Source of the DNA: Erysipelotrichaceae bacterium
GTDB lineage: Bacteria; Bacillota_I; Bacilli_A; Erysipelotrichales; Erysipelotrichaceae
Direction: 5' to 3'
NCBI GenBank assembly: GCA_020026035.1
Contig: JAHHRC010000002.1
Coordinates: 1 to 53,442, forward strand
Length of the DNA: 53,442 nucleotides
Shown here: in pieces, positions 14,032 to 22,754 of the stretch
Position numbering within the stretch: the stretch's first letter is position 1
Layout of the letters: each line of letters opens with the position of its first letter
The notes under the pieces: generated by a model
The model's input: only the letters and a program-made list of their open reading frames with translations
What the model was told of the DNA's origin: nothing
The model's database searches: none
Position numbers and translations under genes: made by a program

Positions 14032-16552
14032 GGCCTACACCTTTTTTCGCCGTATGCCCAGCTCTTTTCTTATTCCCAAAGTCACGTTTTCCACCATGAC
14101 TCTTTGATCCATATCCGGACTTTTTACGATCAAACTTCTTCGCAGTGAATTCTTTTCTTCGACTCGAAGAACTATCACGCTTCGACGTACGACGATCCTT
14201 CTTTTCTTCACGTTCATTATACGACTTCACATCAGATCCTTCACGCTTAAATTCACGCACTTCCTTCTTCCCAAAGCCTCTAGACGCATAGTTATTATGG
14301 TCTAATAGCTCATCCTTCTTCGCATCACGCTTCGCCTTTTTCAAAGCACGCGCCGCATCACGCTCACGTTCACGTTCCTTAAACGCTTCATTCTTCGCAC
14401 TTCTTGCCTTACGGTGTGCATCTTCTTTAAAGCCTTCTGGAACACTCGTACCTTGTACAAGGGTAAAGTCGACTGTACGTGTCTTCTTATTGGCACTCAT
14501 CACCTTTACAACAACATGCATACCAGGACGATAGCTCAACCCACTATACGCACCACGCAACGTCATTGTGTATTCATCATATTCAAAGAAGTCCACCATG
14601 TTTTCCACATGCACAAGCCCTTCACATGTATTGTCTAATTGCACATACATGCCAAAGCTTGTAACACTTGTAATCAATCCCTTGAACTCTTGGCCAATGA
14701 ATTGTTCCATGTATTCTGCCTTCTTCATATCAATCACTTCGTATTCCGCATCCGCCGAAGCACGTTCACGAATACTCGACTGTTCACTAATTTCCGCCAT
14801 CTTGTTTGTATCTACCGCAAGATCGGCCTCATTGTGTTCAAAGAAATACTTCCGTAACATACGATGCACAATCAAGTCTGGATAACGACGAATTGGCGAT
14901 GTAAAGTGCAAATACTCTTCTTCCGCAAGTCCAAAGTGACCAACACATTCTGGATCATAAACAGCCTTTGACATACATCTTAGTAACGCCATAGACACCA
15001 CATCATAATCTGGATCATTCTTACAAGATTCTAAGTACTCTTGGACTTGTTTAGGTGTCACAGTTCCATTGACCATAAATGTATGCGTCATAAACTTCGA
15101 CATTCTTACAAAGTCGACCATCTTCTTACTCTGTGGTTCTTCATGAATTCGATAGACACAAGGAATCTTATGTTTCTTCATAAGATTTGCGACCGATACA
15201 TTTGCGGCAATCATAAAGTCTTCAATACATTCTTCGGCAAGTCCACGTTCCCGTTCAACAATGTCAATCGCCTTCCCCGTTTCATCACACACAATCTTTG
15301 ATTCTACGGTATCAAAGTCAATCGCACCCTTATTATGACGGTTCTTACGAATCGCTAAAGCACAATCCTTCATATCCATAAACATCGATACAAACGGAAG
15401 ATACTCCTCAATCAACGCCTCATCGCCTTCAAAAATACGATTCACATTGTTGTACGTCATACGCATCTTGGATTCCATGTAGGAAGGATATACCTTGTAA
15501 GACGTAATCTTTCCATCGGTATTCACATCCATTTCAACCGTCAAAGTAAGTCTTACAACGTGTGGATTCAACGAACAAATGCCATTACTCAATTCATGTG
15601 GCAACATCGGTACAACACGATCTGTAACATACGTACTTGTCCCTCTTTCAAATGCCGAAACATCCAAAGGTGATCCTTCTGTTACATAATGTGACACATC
15701 GGCAATATTCACAAACAACTTCCAGCCATTTTCCTTTTTGACAACACAAATCGCATCATCAAAGTCCTTTGAATCATCGCCATCAATTGTCACAAACATT
15801 TCCTTCGTCAAATCCTTACGTCCCGTATACTCATCTTCGTATACAACACTTGGAATCTTATCCACTTGTTTCATAACATCTTCACTGAATTCAGATTCAA
15901 TGCCATGGTCTAAAAGAACCGAAAGAATATCCACACCTGGATCATCCATATGTCCTAACGTTTCCACATATTCCACTTGGAATGGTTGGTAACTCACAAT
16001 CTTTGTCTTTACCTTCATTCCTTCAATTGGTTCAAAGTCATCATCACAAATAAATGTGCATTCACGATTCTCTAACTTTGTATCATCGGGAATAAAACGC
16101 AACCCAAAGCCATTGCGTAAGAATGTTCCTACTAAGTAGTCCTTACAATGACTCAATACTCGTACAACCGTACCCGTATCGCATTGTTCATCCAAATACA
16201 AACGAGCTCTTGAGGTAATGCGTACAAGTACTTCATCCCCCTCCATCGCTCCTTTTAACTTTTCTTCGTAAATCATAATCGAAGGCTTATTTTCACGGTC
16301 CACATACCCACGCCCACGCTTATTCAAATGAACCTTGCCAATCACAAGCCCCTTTTGTTCCGCAGTGCGATAGGTATTATTTTTTCCACGGTAAATAAGA
16401 CCTTGTTCTTCCAAACGATTCAAACAGTTGTCTAAGGCAATAAATTCCTTCGTCGATGTCATTTCAAGACCCTTTTGGATCATACTACGATCTAAGGTAT
16501 CTGCCTTTCCACTTTGAATCAGTTCATAAATCTTTTTTGATAAATCTTTCAT
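14009..16552 (-). CDS. rnr: Ribonuclease R
   Basis: The 847-residue protein has the RNase II/R order: an N-terminal winged helix (residues 1-65), two cold-shock domains (about 70-220), a catalytic RNB domain (about 240-570) with the metal-binding TIDGDDSKDFDDAI near residue 250, and an S1 domain near 640-720 beginning GLITSVTSFGMYVQL. After about residue 725 comes a long Lys/Arg-rich low-complexity tail, as in other RNase R proteins. It degrades structured RNA 3' to 5' and clears non-stop mRNAs during trans-translation. It is the middle gene of secG-rnr-smpB, a common Firmicutes arrangement. Confidence 0.95.
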   Translation of the reverse strand: MKDLSKKIYELIQSGKADTLDRSMIQKGLEMTSTKEFIALDNCLNRLEEQGLIYRGKNNTYRTAEQKGLVIGKVHLNKRGRGYVDRENKPSIMIYEEKLKGAMEGDEVLVRITSRARLYLDEQCDTGTVVRVLSHCKDYLVGTFLRNGFGLRFIPDDTKLENRECTFICDDDFEPIEGMKVKTKIVSYQPFQVEYVETLGHMDDPGVDILSVLLDHGIESEFSEDVMKQVDKIPSVVYEDEYTGRKDLTKEMFVTIDGDDSKDFDDAICVVKKENGWKLFVNIADVSHYVTEGSPLDVSAFERGTSTYVTDRVVPMLPHELSNGICSLNPHVVRLTLTVEMDVNTDGKITSYKVYPSYMESKMRMTYNNVNRIFEGDEALIEEYLPFVSMFMDMKDCALAIRKNRHNKGAIDFDTVESKIVCDETGKAIDIVERERGLAEECIEDFMIAANVSVANLMKKHKIPCVYRIHEEPQSKKMVDFVRMSKFMTHTFMVNGTVTPKQVQEYLESCKNDPDYDVVSMALLRCMSKAVYDPECVGHFGLAEEEYLHFTSPIRRYPDLIVHRMLRKYFFEHNEADLAVDTNKMAEISEQSSIRERASADAEYEVIDMKKAEYMEQFIGQEFKGLITSVTSFGMYVQLDNTCEGLVHVENMVDFFEYDEYTMTLRGAYSGLSYRPGMHVVVKVMSANKKTRTVDFTLVQGTSVPEGFKEDAHRKARSAKNEAFKERERERDAARALKKAKRDAKKDELLDHNNYASRGFGKKEVREFKREGSDVKSYNEREEKKDRRTSKRDSSSSRRKEFTAKKFDRKKSGYGSKSHGGKRDFGNKKRAGHTAKKGVGHARRKTK

Positions 16553-16565
16553 GTTTACTCCTATC

Positions 16566-16597
16566 TCAAGAAAAAGAAGCCGGACAAACCGACTTCT
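16566..16597 (-). terminator. Hairpin between secG and rnr
   Basis: On the minus strand AGAAGTCGG pairs with CCGGCTTCT (one mismatch) and is followed by TTTTTC. It lies 9 bases after secG and just before the rnr start, so it probably attenuates rather than fully ends transcription. Confidence 0.6.
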
Positions 16598-16605
16598 AGG
16601 TTCCC

Positions 16606-16830
16606 TTAATTCATCACTCTGATGGCAATTACAAGGGCAAAGAATGCCACGCCAAGAATAAGGGTCAAATTCGTTACTACCTTTTCTGAACCTCTTTCTT
16701 TGACATTTGCAAACAGGTTCAATCCGCCATTTCCGGAGAATGCCCCAGAAATTCCGTCTGACTTACCACTCTGTAGTAATGTCATAACAATTAATAAAGC
16801 GGACACAATCATTAATAATGCGTCAAGCAT
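16606..16830 (-). CDS. secG: Preprotein translocase subunit SecG
   Basis: The 74-residue protein has two transmembrane segments (about 2-20 and 52-72) joined by the conserved loop TLLQSGKSDGISGAFSG. SecG is the small non-essential subunit of SecYEG and helps SecA-driven translocation. It is the first gene of the secG-rnr-smpB operon, with a clear promoter upstream. The secA gene is about 18 kb away in the same window. Confidence 0.92.
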   Translation of the reverse strand: MLDALLMIVSALLIVMTLLQSGKSDGISGAFSGNGGLNLFANVKERGSEKVVTNLTLILGVAFFALVIAIRVMN

Positions 16831-16862
16831 AAACTAAGTGCTCCTTTCGCCAGTGCTGTTCC

Positions 16863-16890
16863 ATTATAGCACATAATAAACGGTTGTAAA
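16863..16890 (-). promoter_or_regulatory. Promoter of secG-rnr-smpB
   Basis: On the minus strand TTTACA (16890-16885), a 16-base spacer and consensus TATAAT (16868-16863) preceded by TGC (extended -10) lie about 33 bases upstream of secG. Confidence 0.75.
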
Positions 16891-16938
16891 GCAAACTAAG
16901 AATACAATAAAGCCATACTTATCACATATTTAGACGCT

Positions 16939-17340
16939 TTATTCACCAAACGTACAACGTTCTCCACAACCACGATCTTCTTTTTGATCACGAATCGTTT
17001 TAATTTTTACAAAGACATCTTTCACATCTTCATTCATCTTCTTCGTTTCCAACAAAACTTCCCCATCATTTACACATAACAGTTTCGTTTCATCATCGAT
17101 CATCACAAGAACAGGGACATCCACTTCTTTTGCCAACTGCTCCACTTCTTCAATCATCGTCTTTGAACTTTCATCCTCTTGCACAAACAAGATAATACCC
17201 GTTCCTCTTTTTTCCATCCGCATGACTTGTTCACTTGTCGCAAGTATACAAGGACTTTCTTGCTCAAAGGAAATCCCCTTCTTACATCCACCTACAAAAA
17301 GAACACAAGCCACCAAAAGACTAACCGTTAACGATTTCAC
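16939..17340 (-). CDS. Small lipoprotein with thioredoxin-like pattern but no CxxC at the active-site position
   Basis: I choose the GTG at 17340. It gives a compact lipoprotein signal peptide, MKSLTVSLLVACVLFVGGC, with lipobox VGGC and lipid anchor Cys19. Starting further upstream (ATG-like codon at 17385) would add a charged extension and overlap the upstream gene by 65 bases; with GTG the overlap is 20. The 133-residue product has a strand-helix-strand pattern (GTGIILFVQEDESSKTMIEE, then VPVLVMIDDETK) that resembles thioredoxin-like lipoproteins. The position where CxxC would sit reads EDESSK. A CGERC pair occurs at the extreme C terminus. Translational coupling to the flavodiiron gene suggests a redox- or oxygen-linked role, which is inference. 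Confidence 0.6.
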   Translation of the reverse strand: MKSLTVSLLVACVLFVGGCKKGISFEQESPCILATSEQVMRMEKRGTGIILFVQEDESSKTMIEEVEQLAKEVDVPVLVMIDDETKLLCVNDGEVLLETKKMNEDVKDVFVKIKTIRDQKEDRGCGERCTFGE

Positions 17341-18517
17341 CAAAGCTTCTACCAAACTCTTTCGCCTTTGCAAGATCTTCGTCATTTGGCTTAAATCTTA
17401 CACGGAATCCAGGTTGCACATTACAACGAAGTTCTGTTAAACGTGCTTCTAAGTGTGGAACGGCTTCCCCACTCCATCCAAAGCTACCAAAGGCAGCAGC
17501 TGGCTTTTTCATCACTGCATTTGCGAATAAACGAGAAGTCACATCAAAGATTGGAGGTAACGCTTCGCCAAGAATCGTAGGGGATCCTAGTAAGAATCCA
17601 TCACTTTCGATTACCTTACCAACAACCATTTCCACATCTTCATTGACCATGTCAAATAGTTCAGCCTTTACATTCACTTCGTTTAGACCTTCAACCATCG
17701 CATCCGCTAGCATCTTTGTATATCCATATGCAGATACATAAGGAATCGCTACAAGCTTTCCTTCATGACTTGCAATCGTTGCCCATTCGGTATACTTTTC
17801 CACAAGTTCATCAATGTGGGAATCAATGACAGGTCCATGTCCTGTACAAATCACATCCACATCCATTTCCTTAAACGCTGCTAGACCCTTTTGTACAAAT
17901 GGCTTGAATGGCCCAAGAATGCAATCAAAGTAATACTTCGCCGCATCCCAATACCCAGCTTCATTTTCTACTTTTGAACGTACAATTCCCTTACTTGCAA
18001 AGTGTGCACCAAAGGCATCACATGGGAATAAAGCCTTCGCTTCCTTACAATATGTCCACATCGTATCTGGCCAGTGAAGGTTTGGTAAGACATTGAATTC
18101 CAGCGTCAAATCACCCAATGACAATGTCTCTTTATTCTTTACGACATGACATTTGAAATCTTCACGGTTCATAATCTGCTTTAGATTATTAATCGCCATC
18201 ATCGTTCCGTAGATTTCAATGTTTGGATTGATCTTTAACAATTCCCCAATCCCATCCGCATGATCTGGTTCGGTATGGTTCATCACAATGTAGTCAATGT
18301 CTTCAATCGCTACAACAGATTCAATGTTTTCTTTGTATTCCTCAAAGAACTTTACTTTTTCGGTTTCAAACAATACCGTCTTCTCACTACCCTTTAGAAT
18401 GTATGAGTTGAAGCTTGATCCATATTCGGTTGTCATGATGACATCGAATGTGCGCATGTCGAAATCTTCGATTCCTACCCACCAAAGATTTTCCTTTAAT
18501 TTATAATTTTCTACCAT
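17321..18517 (-). CDS. Flavodiiron protein (A-type flavoprotein, FprA family)
   Basis: The protein is 398 residues from the ATG at 18517, five bases after AGGAGG. The N-terminal metallo-beta-lactamase-like domain carries the diiron ligands: HTEPDHAD with His81, Glu83, Asp85 and His86, a later NLHWPDT, the FPCDAFGAHF segment and CTGHGP. From about residue 255 a flavodoxin domain binds FMN (VAIPYVSAYGYTKMLA, then SPTILGEALPP and FGSFGWSGEAV). Such proteins reduce O2 to water, or NO to N2O, to protect anaerobes, taking electrons from rubredoxin. No rubredoxin domain or gene is adjacent. The downstream lipoprotein overlaps its 3' end. Confidence 0.93.
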   Translation of the reverse strand: MVENYKLKENLWWVGIEDFDMRTFDVIMTTEYGSSFNSYILKGSEKTVLFETEKVKFFEEYKENIESVVAIEDIDYIVMNHTEPDHADGIGELLKINPNIEIYGTMMAINNLKQIMNREDFKCHVVKNKETLSLGDLTLEFNVLPNLHWPDTMWTYCKEAKALFPCDAFGAHFASKGIVRSKVENEAGYWDAAKYYFDCILGPFKPFVQKGLAAFKEMDVDVICTGHGPVIDSHIDELVEKYTEWATIASHEGKLVAIPYVSAYGYTKMLADAMVEGLNEVNVKAELFDMVNEDVEMVVGKVIESDGFLLGSPTILGEALPPIFDVTSRLFANAVMKKPAAAFGSFGWSGEAVPHLEARLTELRCNVQPGFRVRFKPNDEDLAKAKEFGRSFGEIVNG

Positions 18518-18580
18518 GTTGTCCTCCTGCACTATCTCGTTTATTATACAATACTTAAGCCTTTTTTGTAGTGCTCATGC

Positions 18581-18612
18581 ACAAAAAAAGAAGGACCACA
18601 AAGATCCTTCTT
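18581..18612 (-). terminator. Terminator of eno
   Basis: An 8-bp stem AAGAAGGA/TCCTTCTT (18588-18595 with 18605-18612) is followed by seven T on the minus strand, 8 bases after the enolase stop. Confidence 0.88.
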
Positions 18613-18620
18613 CATTTCAA

Positions 18621-19922
18621 CTACTTAAGTTTAACGTTGTAGAAAGCGTTCTTTCCAAGATACTGAGCAGTAGCGCCTAGTTCTTCTTCGATTCTCATAA
18701 GTTGGTTGTACTTAGCGATACGGTCTGTACGGCTAGCAGAACCAGTCTTAATTTGACCAGCGTTCATAGCTACAACAAGATCAGCGATTGTTGTATCTTC
18801 TGATTCACCAGAACGGTGAGATACTACAGCTGTGAATCCTGCTTGCTTAGCCATTTCGATAGCGTCTAATGTTTCTGTTAGAGTACCGATTTGGTTTAGC
18901 TTGATCAAGATTGAGTTACCAGAACCTTCTTCAATACCACGCTTTAGGTATGTTGTGTTTGTAACGAATAGGTCGTCACCAACGATTTGAACATGGTCAC
19001 CTAAACGATCGTTTAGCTTCTTCCATCCAGCCCAGTCATTTTCTGCAAGACCATCTTCGATTGAGATGATTGGGTACTTTTCGCACCAATCAGCGAACAT
19101 ATCGATCATTTCTTCTGTAGTCTTGTTTCCTTGACCAGAACGGCTTAGTTCATATAGACCTGTTTCTGCATTATAAAGTTCAGAAGCAGCTGCGTCCATA
19201 CATAGGCAGATATCCTTACCTGGAACATATCCTGCAGCTTCGATAGCTTCAACGATAAGCTTTAGTGGTTCTTCGTTTCCATCTTTACAGCTTGGAGCGT
19301 ATCCACCTTCGTCACCAACGTTGCAGTTGTATCCAGCCTTCTTAAGAATCTTCTTTAGGTGGTGGAATGTTTCAGCACCCATACGGATAGCTTCACGGAA
19401 GTTTTCAGCACCAACTGGCATGATCATGAATTCTTGTAGGTCAACTGTTGAGTCAGCGTGCTTACCACCATTTAATACGTTCATCATTGGGCATGGAAGA
19501 ACCTTCGCATTTGTACCACCGATGTAACGGTATAGTGGAAGACCAACGAAGTCAGCTGCTGCTCTAGCTGCTGCTAGAGAAACTGCTAGAGTTGCGTTAG
19601 CACCTAGTTTTGATTTGAATTCTGTTCCGTCAAGAGCGATCATCAATTCGTCGATAGCTGCTTGATCAGTAACGTCCATACCAATCACTTCAGGAGCGAT
19701 TAGTTCGTTTACGTTCTTAACAGCTTGAAGAGTTCCCTTACCAAGGTAACGGCTCTTATCACCATCACGTAATTCTAATGCTTCACGTTCACCTGTAGAA
19801 GCACCTGATGGAACGATTGCACGTCCCCATGCACCTGATTCTGTTAAAACTTCACATTCAACTGTTGGGTTGCCGCGTGAATCTAATACTTCACGAGCAA
19901 ACACACTCATAATATAAGGCAT
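18621..19922 (-). CDS. eno: Enolase
   Basis: The 433-residue protein has normal length and an AAAGGAGG site before the start. Conserved segments are AREVLDSRGNPTVE at residues 9-22, the substrate loop SGASTGEREA near 40, DEGGYAP near 205, the Mg ligands in SIEDGLAENDW and VGDDLFVTN, and the catalytic lysine region KLNQIGTLTET, followed by SHRSGESED. It converts 2-phosphoglycerate to phosphoenolpyruvate in glycolysis. It lies 72 bases downstream of tpiA; the phosphoglycerate mutase gene often found between them is absent here. Confidence 0.97.
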   Translation of the reverse strand: MPYIMSVFAREVLDSRGNPTVECEVLTESGAWGRAIVPSGASTGEREALELRDGDKSRYLGKGTLQAVKNVNELIAPEVIGMDVTDQAAIDELMIALDGTEFKSKLGANATLAVSLAAARAAADFVGLPLYRYIGGTNAKVLPCPMMNVLNGGKHADSTVDLQEFMIMPVGAENFREAIRMGAETFHHLKKILKKAGYNCNVGDEGGYAPSCKDGNEEPLKLIVEAIEAAGYVPGKDICLCMDAAASELYNAETGLYELSRSGQGNKTTEEMIDMFADWCEKYPIISIEDGLAENDWAGWKKLNDRLGDHVQIVGDDLFVTNTTYLKRGIEEGSGNSILIKLNQIGTLTETLDAIEMAKQAGFTAVVSHRSGESEDTTIADLVVAMNAGQIKTGSASRTDRIAKYNQLMRIEEELGATAQYLGKNAFYNVKLK

Positions 19923-19994
19923 CTTTTTTCCTCCTTTGATAACCTATCTATACAAACGAAATATCGTTTATACGTCTTAATTAAAGTACTCTAA

Positions 19995-20747
19995 TTACTT
20001 AGTTGCGTCAATTAGTTCTTTGAATGAATCAACCTTTAAGGAAGCTCCACCAATCAAAGCACCATCGATGTCTGCACAAGCCATGTATTCCTTGATGTTT
20101 GTTGGCTTAACAGATCCACCGTATTGAATACGAACAGCTTCAGCTGTTGCTTCATCATAAAGTCCCTTAACTGTTTCACGAACTAGCTTACAGCAATCTT
20201 GTGCAATTGTAGAATCGGCAGACTTACCAGTTCCAATTGCCCAAATTGGTTCATAAGCAATCACTAGCTTGCTTACTTCTTCTGCTGTCAATCCAGCAAG
20301 AGAACCAGCAAGTTGGCTCTTAATCACATCAGCAGTTTTGCCATTGTCATATTCTTCTTCTGTTTCACCGATACAAAGAATTGGAACGATGTTAGAAGCG
20401 AAAAGACGCTTTGCCTTAGCTGCACAATGTGCATCTGTTTCATTGTAATATGTACGACGTTCGGAGTGACCGATGATGCAGTATGTAATTCCTACTTCTT
20501 CAAGCATTGGAACAGATACTTCACCAGTAAATGCACCAGAATCTACTTCGTTGCAGTTTTCAGCAGCGATATGTAGGTGCTTTGCATTTTCAACACATAC
20601 ATTTAAGCATGTATATGGTGCACCGATTCCGTAATCGGCATTTTCTTCACCTGTTAGGTAAGCTTCGATTGCAGTCACAAATTCCTTTGCGTCCTTTTGA
20701 AGCTTGTTCATCTTCCAGTTTCCTACGATAATTGGTTTTCTTGTCAT
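19995..20747 (-). CDS. tpiA: Triosephosphate isomerase
   Basis: The 250-residue TIM-barrel protein begins MTRKPIIVGNWKMNK with the catalytic Lys in NWKMN, has the catalytic His in IIGHSERR near residue 96, the catalytic Glu in VIAYEPIWAIGTGK near 168, and the phosphate-binding IQYGGSVKP near 210. It interconverts dihydroxyacetone phosphate and glyceraldehyde 3-phosphate. Its ATG is one base after the pgk stop, so the two are translationally coupled. Confidence 0.97.
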   Translation of the reverse strand: MTRKPIIVGNWKMNKLQKDAKEFVTAIEAYLTGEENADYGIGAPYTCLNVCVENAKHLHIAAENCNEVDSGAFTGEVSVPMLEEVGITYCIIGHSERRTYYNETDAHCAAKAKRLFASNIVPILCIGETEEEYDNGKTADVIKSQLAGSLAGLTAEEVSKLVIAYEPIWAIGTGKSADSTIAQDCCKLVRETVKGLYDEATAEAVRIQYGGSVKPTNIKEYMACADIDGALIGGASLKVDSFKELIDATK

Positions 20748-20748
20748 T

Positions 20749-21930
20749 TTATTTCACGTCCTGGATCGCAGCGATACCAGGAAGCTCCTTTCCTTCCATG
20801 AATTCTAGTGAAGCTCCTCCACCAGTTGAGATATGGCTGAATTGATCAGCATATCCTAGATTCTTCGCAGCTGATGCAGAGTCACCACCACCAATAATTG
20901 TAGTAGCCCCTTCAAGACCAGCTAAAGCCTTACAGATTTCGATTGTTCCGTTTGCGAATTCAGCCTTTTCGAATACACCCATTGGTCCATTCCATACAAC
21001 TGTCTTAGCACCTTCAAGTTCCTTCTTGAATAGTTCAACTGTCTTAGGTCCGATATCCACACCTTCGAATCCTTCAGGGATTGCGCCAGTATCTACAACC
21101 TTGATTTCTGTTGGGTTGTCGAAGTCATTAGCGATTACGCTATCAACAGGAAGAATTAGCTTTCCTTTTCCTTCTTCCATGAACTTCTTAGCAAGATCAA
21201 CTTGATCCTTTTCAAGTAAGCTGTTTCCTACTTCTCCACCATTTGCATATGCGAATGTGTAAGACATACCACCACCGATAAGAACCTTATCAGCGATCTT
21301 CAATAGGTTTTCAATAACCCCAATCTTACTAGAAACCTTAGCTCCACCAAGAATTGCAATCAATGGACGCTTAGGATCGTTAATTGCTTGTCCTAGTACT
21401 TCTAATTCCTTTTCAATCAAGAAACCAGCAGCGTTAGGTAATAGTTCAGATACACCTACCGTACTTGCATGTGCTCTATGAGCAGTACCGAATGCATCTA
21501 ATACAAACATGTCACCAAGACTAGCCCAGTACTTGCTTAGTTCAGGATCATTCTTTGTTTCTCCTGGTTCAAAACGAGTGTTTTGCATCAACACGATGGA
21601 ACCTTCTGTTTGTTCCGCTACAGCCTTTTCAAGTGCTTCGCCACGTGTTTCCTTAACGAATGTTACAGGTGCGCTTTGTAGCTCTTGTAAACGAGCTGCA
21701 ACGATTCCCATATCATTCTTGATTTTATCTTCTTCCTTCTTGATCTTACCAAGATGGCTCATAAGAAGAACCTTAGCTCCATTTTCTGTTAGATAGTTGA
21801 TTGTTGGAAGTGCAGCACGAATACGATTGTCGTCTGTAATCACTCCATCTTTGTGAGGAACGTTGAAGTCTACACGAACAATGACGTGTTTACCAGTAAC
21901 GTTCAAATCTTTCACTGTTGCTTTTGGCAT
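20749..21930 (-). CDS. pgk: Phosphoglycerate kinase
   Basis: The 393-residue protein has an AAGGAGGAG site before the start. It shows the two-domain PGK pattern: VIVRVDFNVPHKDG at residues 15-28, LMSHLGK near 55, LDAFGTAHRAHAS near 145, ILGGAKVSSKIGV near 190 with the nucleotide-binding lysine, and the C-terminal GGGDSASAAKNLG near 350. It produces ATP from 1,3-bisphosphoglycerate. It heads pgk-tpiA (and possibly eno). The promoter region carries two cre-like sequences, suggesting CcpA-type carbon control. Confidence 0.97.
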   Translation of the reverse strand: MPKATVKDLNVTGKHVIVRVDFNVPHKDGVITDDNRIRAALPTINYLTENGAKVLLMSHLGKIKKEEDKIKNDMGIVAARLQELQSAPVTFVKETRGEALEKAVAEQTEGSIVLMQNTRFEPGETKNDPELSKYWASLGDMFVLDAFGTAHRAHASTVGVSELLPNAAGFLIEKELEVLGQAINDPKRPLIAILGGAKVSSKIGVIENLLKIADKVLIGGGMSYTFAYANGGEVGNSLLEKDQVDLAKKFMEEGKGKLILPVDSVIANDFDNPTEIKVVDTGAIPEGFEGVDIGPKTVELFKKELEGAKTVVWNGPMGVFEKAEFANGTIEICKALAGLEGATTIIGGGDSASAAKNLGYADQFSHISTGGGASLEFMEGKELPGIAAIQDVK

Positions 21931-21966
21931 TTCTTAGTCTCCTCCTTAATGAATAACTACCTGTAT

Positions 21967-21996
21967 AGTATAGCACTTGAATACCCGATACGTAAA
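21967..21996 (-). promoter_or_regulatory. Promoter of pgk-tpiA
   Basis: On the minus strand TTTACG (21996-21991), an 18-base spacer and TATACT (21972-21967) with an extended TGC lie about 37 bases upstream of pgk. Confidence 0.6.
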
Positions 21997-22004
21997 CGCT
22001 CACA
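21991..22004. promoter_or_regulatory. cre-like site overlapping the pgk -35 element
   Basis: CGTAAACGCTCACA matches the catabolite-responsive element consensus TGWAANCGNTNWCA at 13 of 14 positions (first base differs). It covers the -35 box, where CcpA binding would normally block polymerase. Confidence 0.5.
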
Positions 22005-22028
22005 CGCAATTTGCTAAAGATTTCACTA

Positions 22029-22042
22029 TGTAAGCGATTGCA
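22029..22042. promoter_or_regulatory. Second cre-like site upstream of pgk
   Basis: TGTAAGCGATTGCA matches TGWAANCGNTNWCA at 13 of 14 positions. It lies 24 bases upstream of the site over the -35, a position compatible with activation by CcpA. Confidence 0.5.
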
Positions 22043-22052
22043 ATTCATTTAT

Positions 22053-22084
22053 CAAAAAAAGCTTCTCTCTTCAAAAGAAAAGCT
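22053..22084 (-). terminator. Terminator of the ABC export module
   Basis: AGCTTTTC pairs with GAGAAGCT (22084-22077 with 22067-22060) and is followed by seven T on the minus strand. It lies 10 bases after the last gene of the module. Confidence 0.75.
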
Positions 22085-22094
22085 CCTCGTGATT

Positions 22095-22754
22095 TTAAGA
22101 CAATATCGACCGTTTCAATTCTTCATAATGCCTCACAATTTGCTGCGATCGAGTAATCAATGCGTAATCTTGTACCTCTAAAAACGTAGATGGCTCGTTG
22201 GCTTCTTCAATGGTTACTACCGTTTCTGAATCCAAACAATATTTCGAATAACAGATCGAAAGCGGTTTATACGCAACATCCTTTTTCGATACAGTTATTT
22301 TCTCATCATGAGGTAATTCCTCTAGAAACAACATGTAAGTTTTGCCATTTTGCATAAGATTGTAACCACCAATACTGTAATAATCCTCTTGGTAACTAAA
22401 ATAACTTGGTTCAATTACACAAATCTTTTCTCCACTTTCACCAACTAACGTTTCTTCAATCAAAAAATCACTCCGTGTCGCCGTGCATGTATTCACACGT
22501 TTTTCCCCAACCTTGCCTACGACAACTAAGTCCGACATTTCAAACAATTCCTCTAACGTCAGATTATTCGTATCAAAGTAATCATTGAAGATCGAATTAT
22601 CATCAATATGCAATTGACGATTTTCTCCATCTTCCATTTCCACATTCGTATTTGTGTCATCTATGATCGTGTAATTCACATACATGCCATATCCAAGCGA
22701 AGCTAACGTTAGAACAAAAACAAGGCTCCAAAAGACTAAATTCTTACTTTTCAT
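22095..22754 (-). CDS. Secreted or membrane-anchored protein of unknown function, last gene of the ABC module
   Basis: The protein is 219 residues from the ATG at 22754, which overlaps the 3' end of the ATPase gene by 11 bases; a start four codons upstream is also possible. It has one N-terminal hydrophobic segment (residues about 6-25), which places the rest outside the cell. The exposed part is acidic and contains SDLVVVGKVGEKRV followed by strands, a short pattern seen in several small beta-rich secreted proteins, but I cannot name a family. There are four or five Cys in the exposed part. Its coupling to the transporter genes suggests an accessory or immunity-type role. Confidence 0.65.
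   Translation of the reverse strand: MKSKNLVFWSLVFVLTLASLGYGMYVNYTIIDDTNTNVEMEDGENRQLHIDDNSIFNDYFDTNNLTLEELFEMSDLVVVGKVGEKRVNTCTATRSDFLIEETLVGESGEKICVIEPSYFSYQEDYYSIGGYNLMQNGKTYMLFLEELPHDEKITVSKKDVAYKPLSICYSKYCLDSETVVTIEEANEPSTFLEVQDYALITRSQQIVRHYEELKRSILS

Noticed and set aside
16900..16945. Inverted AATAAAGC/GCTTTATT as terminator of the small lipoprotein gene
   Set aside because: The loop is about 24 bases and no T run follows; part of the stem lies in the coding end, so support is too weak.
18621..21930. Long plus-strand open frames opposite eno, tpiA and pgk
   Set aside because: They lie antisense to three clearly recognised, full-length glycolytic genes, have no ribosome binding sites and show no motif.
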